The translations under genes were made by a program, and so were the position numbers. The notes below the pieces were generated by a model. It made no database searches, was not told the DNA's origin, and was given only the letters and a program-made list of their open reading frames with translations. This document shows positions 32,866 through 38,525 of a stretch of DNA of 38,525 bases, piece by piece. Position 1 is the first letter of the stretch, and each line of letters starts with the position of its first letter. The stretch comes from JACCXJ01 sp052387115 (GTDB taxonomy: Bacteria; Pseudomonadota; Gammaproteobacteria; JACCXJ01), in assembly GCA_052387115.1 (NCBI GenBank), contig JBQTJM010000446.1, forward strand, positions 1 through 38,525, read 5' to 3'.

Positions 32866-35800
32866 ATGATAAATGCGCTTTCGTCTCGCGATGATCCGCT
32901 GCGATCCCTCAAGACCGCCGTCGTGTCCGATCTGGCGGCCGCCCGCCACGCGATCGACGAGTACGAGATGGCCAGGGCAGGGGAGGGTTTGCGCCGCCTC
33001 GCCGGGATCCTCGACATGGCGATGTTGCCGATGGCGCAGCGGTTCTGCGACGAGATCGCCGAGCTGACCCTGGCTGCTGCCGCCGGCGCCGCGGGGGATC
33101 CCCAGGCGGCGCGGCGGCTCGCAGAGCGCGCGATCCGCGCGCTGCGTGATTACCTGGACGGTATCTCCGACGGCGCCGGCACGAATCCCTTGCGGTTCCT
33201 GCCGCTCTTGGGCGAGATGGCCCAGGCGCGCGGCGTGCCCCCGGTGAGCGCGCACGATCTGTGTTCTTTTGATATACCGGTGGATCTTGCGGACCCGCTG
33301 GGTCGCGAAGCGGATTTGTTAAACCTGGGCCAGGAAGATCTCATGGTTCGGCTCAAGCGTGAGCATGAGACGTATCAGCGCGGCCTCTTACGGTGGTTCC
33401 AAGGGGATGCCGGAGGTCTCGCCGCCATGCGCGGGGCCCTCGGTGGAATCCTGCGTGCCCAGCCGGCCTCCCGGCGGGCGCTTTGGTGGGTCGCGAGCGC
33501 GCTCGTCGAAGGTCTTCAGATGGCCCATACCGACACCGGCCCCGAGATCAAGAAGCTGTGCGCGCGCATCGAGCAGGAGCTACGCCGGTTGCGGAGCGGC
33601 GCGGCCGAAAGTGGCTCCCCGCTACTCTGCGATGTGCTCTACACGATCGCCACGACCTGCCCGGACGGACCGCGTGCGCGCGAGGTCTCGGCATGGTACG
33701 GCCTCGACAAGGTCTTCCCGGACGCATCCGGCCGCGAGATGGAGGTGAGCGCCGAGGGGCGCTCGGGGCATGAAGCCGCGCGGGAATCCCTCCATGCCGC
33801 CCGCGACGCGCTCGAACGCTTTCATCACGGTACGGATGGCGCACTCGATGAGTGCATCGGCCATGTCTCGGAAGCGAAGCGCAAATTACAGCCCATTTCC
33901 CGCGGCGCACTGACGGATCTCCTCGATGCTATTGCCAATCGCGCCGGTTCGCGCGCGTCGGACCAAACCGGCCGCCGGGCGCTGGACCTGGCAGAGGCCT
34001 TAATCATTGCGGACGACGCCTTCCGGCGGCCTGTGCTTTCGGACACCGTGACCCAGTCCGTGACGGACTATGCGAATGAGTTGTCCTCTCTCGGCACCGC
34101 TTCGAGAACGCATGCCATCGGGATGGCCGATGCCTTGCGGATGACCGATGCCGCGGCCCCGGTGGCGACGGAGATCCTGAAGCGCCTGAGACAGGCGCAG
34201 CGCCTCCTTGGTGACTTGTCGCAGGAAACGGTAAGGCTCAGCGAGATCGATGGCCTCGGCGACTCGATCTCCCAATGCGTCTCCGTATTCGACATGCTCG
34301 GCGCCGTACGGGCCGGGATGCTGTGTGCTCTTTGTGCCGCCCGAATCACCGAGGTGAAGGCAGCCGATTGGGCAGCGAGCGAAGAGACCATGACCGTGAT
34401 TGCAGAGGGGATCAGCGGACTCGATCTCTACTGCACGGGCCTCGAGCAGGGCCTTGCCGATCCCGAACGGCCGTTGCTGGCGGTCTTCGAACATCTGGGT
34501 CTCGCGGATCCCGGCACACCGCCGGCAGGACCGCAGGACCTGGTGGAAGGCTCGGCCTTTGTCGACTGCGGCGATCCGGGACCTTCCGAAAACCCTTCCG
34601 AGGTGGATGCCGAGCTTCTTTCCATCTTTGTGGAAGAAGCGCTGGAGGTGCTGCGGAACATGGAGCGCCCGCTCACCGCGGTACGCGATGACCTTTCCGA
34701 TGCGGAGGTCCTTGCCGAGCTGCGGCGGGGTTTCCATACGCTCAAGGGCAGCAGCCGCATGGTGCATCTCCACGACCTGGGCCACGTGGCCCATGCACTC
34801 GAAGTCACGCTCGAGTTTGCGCTGGACAAGGATCGACCGGCGACCGGCGGGCTCGTGACCTTGATCGAATTGGCACACAGGCGATTCGGCGAGTGGATCA
34901 ATGCGCTGGGGCGCGGCGGTCGGGCCGACATAGACCAGGATGAGCTGATGGGCTTGGCAAGCCGCGTCAGGAACGGGGAGGAGACATCTATCCTGACACA
35001 GGGGGCATGTGCCATGGCCGCTACCGGGCACGCTGCCGCGGTCGCGGACGTGGCGCTGCCCGAATCGGCGACGTTGGAAGCGACCGGTGAGGTGGTGATT
35101 GGGGACGCCGTCATGTCCGTCGCGTTGTTTGAGAGCTTTGCCGGCGAGGCCCTCGTTCACCACCAAACCCTGAAACTCGAGTCTGAACACCTGAGCTCGC
35201 ATGACCTGATCGAGATCCGACCGGAGTTCTTGCGCGCAAGCCACACCCTCGCCGGTATCTCACGGACCGCGGGCCTCTCGCACATCGGCGATCTCGCTGG
35301 CGCGTTGGAACAATGGCTTCAAGCGCTGGCGCAGGACCCGCATCCGCTGACAACCGGTGGCCGCGACGTCATGCGGGATGCGATCGCGACCCTGGGCGGG
35401 ATGATCGATGCGGCCCGGCGACGGCAATGTCCCGAACCCAACGAGCTTTCAGACAGCGCCGTGTTGATGGCGCGCATCGATTCCCTGTGCGCCGTGGTCG
35501 CCGATGCCTCCGAATGGCTCACCATCGAACAACCGTCCGGCCCCGGATCCCTTGGAGTGCACGGGGAGCCTGCCATTGTCGTCGGCCACGAACCGCCACC
35601 GGCCCCGGTGCAAGCCCCCGAGCATGCACCCGAGCACCACAGCCGGCTCCGCTTGCTTATCGACTCCGCCCAGGAGCTACTGTCCGACTGGTCTACGCGG
35701 CAGATGCCGATCGCCGAACCGCCGCCGCTCGTTGCTACCGACGAGGCGTCACACCCCATCACGGAGATCGCCGTACCGGATATTGTCGCTGCCGATCCGG

Positions 35801-38163
35801 CAGCGGTGGTGCCCGAACCAATCGCATCGGTCTCCGAACCGGCGGCGGAGGGGCTCGACACCGAGATCCTGGCGTTCTTCGTCGAGGAGGCCTCCGAGCT
35901 CCTGTCCGCCATCGGGAGCGGGCTGCGCGCCTGGCGGGCCGATCCGAGCGACAACGGCGCGTCTCAGCAGTTGCTGCGCGTCCTGCACAACTTCAAGGGC
36001 AGCGCACATACCGTCGGCGCGGTACATCTGAGCCGGCTGGCCCACGACATGGAAGACCGCGTGGAAGCCCTGGTGGACCACGGCGATGTACCGGCCGTGA
36101 TCTTCGATGCCCTCGATGAGCGGTTCGACCATTTGGCCCTGGCCACCGAAGCGCTCCAGAAAGGGCAGCCCGCGCCGTCGCAACCGCGGTCTGACGCGGC
36201 GGATTCAGGAGCCCAGACCCTCGCGCCGGATCTGCTATCCTCCGATCACACTTCGGATCTATTGGTTCAAACGCTCGAGCTAAGGCCCTTGTCGAGCCGC
36301 CCGGCCCAGCGGCCCGACGCGACACCCGTCCCAGGCGGTAGCGGCGTGAGCGATCACCAGACGCTTCTTCGGATCCGCGCGGAGGTCGCCGACCGATTGG
36401 TGAATCAGGCGGGAGAGGTCAGCATCGCGCGTTCCCGGATCGAGACTGAGATGGAAGCCTTCGAGCGCGGTCTGTCGGACCTCGCGGTCACGACCGGTCG
36501 GGTGCGCGAACAGTTGCACGAGATCGCCATCCAGGCGGAGAGCCAACTCCAGTCGCGTCTGTCGCGGGTCAAGTCGGACGACGCGGATTTCGACCCCTTG
36601 GAGTTCGATCGCTACACGCGCCTGCAGGAGCTGACTCGCATGATCGCCGAGGGCGTAAGCGACGTCGCCACGATCCAGCAGGGTTTGGCCCGGACACTGG
36701 AGCACACCACCGCATCGCTGGCCGAACAGCGACGGATCGACCGCGAGCACCACCGCGATCTGATGCGGTTGCGCGCCGCACCGTTCACTACCATCGCAGA
36801 GCGACTGTACCGTGCAGTACGCCAAGCAGCGCGGGAATCGGGTAAAAAAATAGAGCTTACGATCCGGGGCGGGCATGTGGAGATCAACCGTACGGTGCTC
36901 GAGCGGATGATTGCGTCTTTAGAGCATGTGCTCCGAAATGCCGTGGTGCACGGCATCGAGCCGATCGAAGAAAGGCGGCGCGCCGGCAAGCCGGAGGTGG
37001 GTATGGTGACCGTGGCCTTGAGACCGGAAGCCACCGAGGTCCGCCTCACGGTCAGCGATGACGGGGGTGGCCTCGACGTCGCGCGCATCCGGGACAAGGC
37101 GCTCGCCCGCGGGCTCATCACGCCCGAGCAACCGCTCCTCGACGAGGAGCTGATGCAACTCATCTTCTCGCACGGGCTCTCGACCGCCGAGGAGGTCACG
37201 GGACTGTCCGGACGCGGGGTGGGAATGGACATCGTCATGAGCGAGCTCGGCGCAATAGGCGGGCGCGTCAAGGTGACTTCGAAGCGTGGCAAAGGGGCGT
37301 ATTTTTCCTTCTTCTTGCCGGTCACGCTCGGGATCACCCAGGCCTTGCTGGTGCGTGCCGGTACCGAGGTCTTCCCGATCCCGGCGGTGCTGGTCGGACA
37401 GGTGCTGGCCGGCCGTTCGGCCCATGACCAGGCCGGTGGGCTGCGGGAGTCGATAGAGCACCTGGGTCGCCGGTATAAAGTCCGTTATCTGCCGGTACTC
37501 CTGGGCAAGCTTGATGCGACAGCGGCGGGGACGCGCGCGAGCAGAGTGCTCTTGCTGAGAGCCGGAGAAGAACGCGTCGCCGTGTTGGTGGACGAGGTCC
37601 TCGGCAACCGGGAGATCATGGTCAAGGATGTCGGAGCGCAGATCGGGTCGGTGCAAGGGATCCTCGGGGCCACGGTGCTCGGTGACGGCCGCGGGGTCTT
37701 AATTATTAATCCCATAGAATTCGTTCGACGCGGCGAGATCCGTGCGATTCCCGAAGCCGGTACAGCGAACGGAGCGGAAGCGGTCGCAACGCCGCTGGTT
37801 CTCGTCGTGGACGATTCGCTGACGGTACGTAAGTTCACCACCCGCCTCCTGGCCCGTGAGGGTTTCCGGGTGGCGACGGCCCGGGACGGCATCGATGCCC
37901 TCGAGCAGATCAGGGTCGCCCTGCCGGACGCGATCCTCCTGGACATCGAGATGCCGCGCATGGATGGCTTCGAGCTGACCCGCGTGCTCCACTCGGACCC
38001 TCGTACGGCCAGCATCCCGATCATCATGATCACCTCGCGCACCGCCGAGAAGCACCGCCAGTACGCCATGGATCTAGGCGTGCGCGTCTATCTCGGCAAG
38101 CCGTATTCGGAGCGCGATCTCGTGACGCACATCGCACACTGCACGGAGCGGCGAGCGGCCTGA
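32866..38163 (+). CDS. chpA: Hybrid chemotaxis kinase ChpA (PilL-type)
   Basis: A 1765-residue hybrid histidine kinase of the type IV pilus Chp system. An N-terminal FimL-like region spans about 1-480. Candidate phosphotransfer domains have His624 (RGFHTLKGSSRM), His793 (RASHTLAGISRT) and His1041 (RVLHNFKGSAHT). Acidic/Pro-rich linkers separate them. A CheA dimerisation/ATPase core follows from about 1166 (LVNQAGEVSIARSRIE), with N box EHVLRNAVVHG at 1353-1363, VSDDGGGLD near 1396 and LSGRGVGMD near 1446. Then a CheW-like domain (about 1485-1625) and a C-terminal receiver (about 1643-1763) with Asp1693 (ILLDIEMPRMDGFEL). Pseudomonas ChpA is about 2470 residues with eight transfer modules, so this is a compact form. 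It phosphorylates PilG and PilH. It lies 22 bp after pilJ, with no pilK between. Confidence 0.93.
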   Translation: MINALSSRDDPLRSLKTAVVSDLAAARHAIDEYEMARAGEGLRRLAGILDMAMLPMAQRFCDEIAELTLAAAAGAAGDPQAARRLAERAIRALRDYLDGISDGAGTNPLRFLPLLGEMAQARGVPPVSAHDLCSFDIPVDLADPLGREADLLNLGQEDLMVRLKREHETYQRGLLRWFQGDAGGLAAMRGALGGILRAQPASRRALWWVASALVEGLQMAHTDTGPEIKKLCARIEQELRRLRSGAAESGSPLLCDVLYTIATTCPDGPRAREVSAWYGLDKVFPDASGREMEVSAEGRSGHEAARESLHAARDALERFHHGTDGALDECIGHVSEAKRKLQPISRGALTDLLDAIANRAGSRASDQTGRRALDLAEALIIADDAFRRPVLSDTVTQSVTDYANELSSLGTASRTHAIGMADALRMTDAAAPVATEILKRLRQAQRLLGDLSQETVRLSEIDGLGDSISQCVSVFDMLGAVRAGMLCALCAARITEVKAADWAASEETMTVIAEGISGLDLYCTGLEQGLADPERPLLAVFEHLGLADPGTPPAGPQDLVEGSAFVDCGDPGPSENPSEVDAELLSIFVEEALEVLRNMERPLTAVRDDLSDAEVLAELRRGFHTLKGSSRMVHLHDLGHVAHALEVTLEFALDKDRPATGGLVTLIELAHRRFGEWINALGRGGRADIDQDELMGLASRVRNGEETSILTQGACAMAATGHAAAVADVALPESATLEATGEVVIGDAVMSVALFESFAGEALVHHQTLKLESEHLSSHDLIEIRPEFLRASHTLAGISRTAGLSHIGDLAGALEQWLQALAQDPHPLTTGGRDVMRDAIATLGGMIDAARRRQCPEPNELSDSAVLMARIDSLCAVVADASEWLTIEQPSGPGSLGVHGEPAIVVGHEPPPAPVQAPEHAPEHHSRLRLLIDSAQELLSDWSTRQMPIAEPPPLVATDEASHPITEIAVPDIVAADPAAVVPEPIASVSEPAAEGLDTEILAFFVEEASELLSAIGSGLRAWRADPSDNGASQQLLRVLHNFKGSAHTVGAVHLSRLAHDMEDRVEALVDHGDVPAVIFDALDERFDHLALATEALQKGQPAPSQPRSDAADSGAQTLAPDLLSSDHTSDLLVQTLELRPLSSRPAQRPDATPVPGGSGVSDHQTLLRIRAEVADRLVNQAGEVSIARSRIETEMEAFERGLSDLAVTTGRVREQLHEIAIQAESQLQSRLSRVKSDDADFDPLEFDRYTRLQELTRMIAEGVSDVATIQQGLARTLEHTTASLAEQRRIDREHHRDLMRLRAAPFTTIAERLYRAVRQAARESGKKIELTIRGGHVEINRTVLERMIASLEHVLRNAVVHGIEPIEERRRAGKPEVGMVTVALRPEATEVRLTVSDDGGGLDVARIRDKALARGLITPEQPLLDEELMQLIFSHGLSTAEEVTGLSGRGVGMDIVMSELGAIGGRVKVTSKRGKGAYFSFFLPVTLGITQALLVRAGTEVFPIPAVLVGQVLAGRSAHDQAGGLRESIEHLGRRYKVRYLPVLLGKLDATAAGTRASRVLLLRAGEERVAVLVDEVLGNREIMVKDVGAQIGSVQGILGATVLGDGRGVLIINPIEFVRRGEIRAIPEAGTANGAEAVATPLVLVVDDSLTVRKFTTRLLAREGFRVATARDGIDALEQIRVALPDAILLDIEMPRMDGFELTRVLHSDPRTASIPIIMITSRTAEKHRQYAMDLGVRVYLGKPYSERDLVTHIAHCTERRAA

Positions 38164-38252
38164 GTCGCCGGGGCGCACGGGCAACACGGGCACTGACGTT
38201 ACGCCCAGGGCGCTGGCCACGGTGTGACAGTCTTTAACCCGCGTTACTTAAC

Positions 38253-38390
38253 CTACTCAGCCGCACTCAGCCGTGCTGCCTGGCGTGCCAAGAACAATCC
38301 CACCACCGCGCGGCCGAGGCCCAGCATCAGGAGCCACAACTTCGTCTCGAACTCACGGATCCGCGGGTCGTTAGAGTATTGCGCCCGTGG
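38253..38390 (-). pseudogene. Remnant of a transposase (ISKra4-like)
   Basis: Minus-strand frame ending at TAG 38253-38255 reads NDPRIREFETKLWLLMLGLG then RAVVGLFLARQAARLSAAE. The pattern of an aromatic-rich helix with LGRAVVxLFLARQAAR is typical of the N-terminal part of ISKra4-family transposases. Upstream the frame is cut near 38393, where the terminal IS element begins, and it stops early, so only about 45 codons remain. Recognition is from memory; truncation is evident. Confidence 0.45.
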
Positions 38391-38405
38391 CTAGCTAGAG
38401 AAAGA

Positions 38406-38474
38406 GGCGAGAACCCTCAGAGTATGGGATGGCAACTGCTGCCAGCAACCCATAACGCAGGAGGTATTCTCGCC
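38406..38474 (+). ncRNA. Folded leader before the terminal transposase
   Basis: Nested perfect stems lie directly before the transposase ATG: GGCGAGAA (38406-38413) with TTCTCGCC (38467-38474), TATGGG (38423-38428) with CCCATA (38449-38454), and GGCA (38431-38434) with TGCC (38440-38443). The ribosome site AGGAGG (38459-38464) lies inside the structure. This could hold transposase translation low, or be part of a bridge RNA encoded in the non-coding left end of IS110-family elements. The stems are directly visible; the RNA identity is inference. Confidence 0.45.
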
Positions 38475-38525
38475 ATGAAGAAGCGTAGCTATCGTGCTCA
38501 GAAAGTCAACGAGGTTCGGTGGGAA
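38475..38525 (+). CDS. Start of an IS110-like transposase (partial)
   Basis: ATG 38475 opens a frame that runs off the window: MKKRSYRAQKVNEVRWE. This opening, with a basic start and VNEVRWE just before where the first catalytic strand would follow, resembles IS110-family (DEDD) transposases. Only 17 residues are visible, so the family call is tentative. AGGAGG lies 10 bp upstream inside a folded leader. Confidence 0.45.
   Translation, partial: MKKRSYRAQKVNEVRWE

Overview
The window reads as chromosomal DNA of a high-G+C Gram-negative bacterium, most likely a gammaproteobacterium. The evidence is lpxH (lipid A synthesis), a LolC/E-type permease, a PilG-PilH-PilI-PilJ-ChpA pilus chemosensory cluster, a neighbouring guaB and guaA, and tRNA genes with encoded CCA ends. 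The species cannot be named from the sequence.

Layout. 1-180 is the tail of a TPR-type protein, followed by a 1950-residue thioester alpha-2-macroglobulin homologue (299-6151). On the minus strand follow an AAA/DUF4143 ATPase with an AT-rich inverted repeat upstream, a geranylgeranyl-reductase-like flavoprotein and an uncharacterised 225-residue protein. The last is divergent from guaB, whose promoter region carries a perfect 18-bp tandem duplication. guaB (9440-10903) and guaA (11063-12655) are separated by a palindromic MITE-like element that begins on the guaB stop codon. Then come lpxH (minus), the overlapping gltX-cysS pair, and a tRNA cluster Pro(TGG)-Arg(TCT)-His(GTG)-Lys(CTT) with a good sigma-70 promoter.

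Immediately after tRNA-Lys, 17.15-18.85 kb holds decayed mobile DNA: an IS3-type orfA with a frameshift, unassigned debris, and a phage-associated gene remnant with an in-frame stop. Ordinary genes resume with an Atm1-type ABC exporter (18857-20665), convergent with a ROK sugar kinase, and a three-domain ACP / fatty acyl-AMP ligase / PlsC acyltransferase fusion (21773-24583).

24.6-27.6 kb is a patchy accessory stretch. It has an AT-rich zinc-ribbon membrane protein, a lipoprotein-type Cu/Zn superoxide dismutase, about 700 bp with no recognisable gene, two tandem small genes with strong Shine-Dalgarno sites, a four-helix membrane protein, and gene fragments beside a LolC/E permease that has lost any adjacent lolD. 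29.1-38.2 kb is the Chp/Pil signalling operon for type IV pili: PilJ receptor, PilI adaptor, ChpA kinase, and PilG and PilH response regulators. pilK and chpB are absent from the operon. The window ends in a transposase remnant (ISKra4-like) abutted by the start of what looks like an IS110-family element, whose transposase is preceded by a strongly folded leader.

Most of the window is ordinary housekeeping DNA. The most novel items are the ACP-FAAL-PlsC fusion, the palindromic element between guaB and guaA, the small-gene pair at 26.3-26.7 kb, the Pro-rich insertion in PilJ and the structured leader of the terminal IS. No CRISPR array, rRNA or obvious new defence system was seen.
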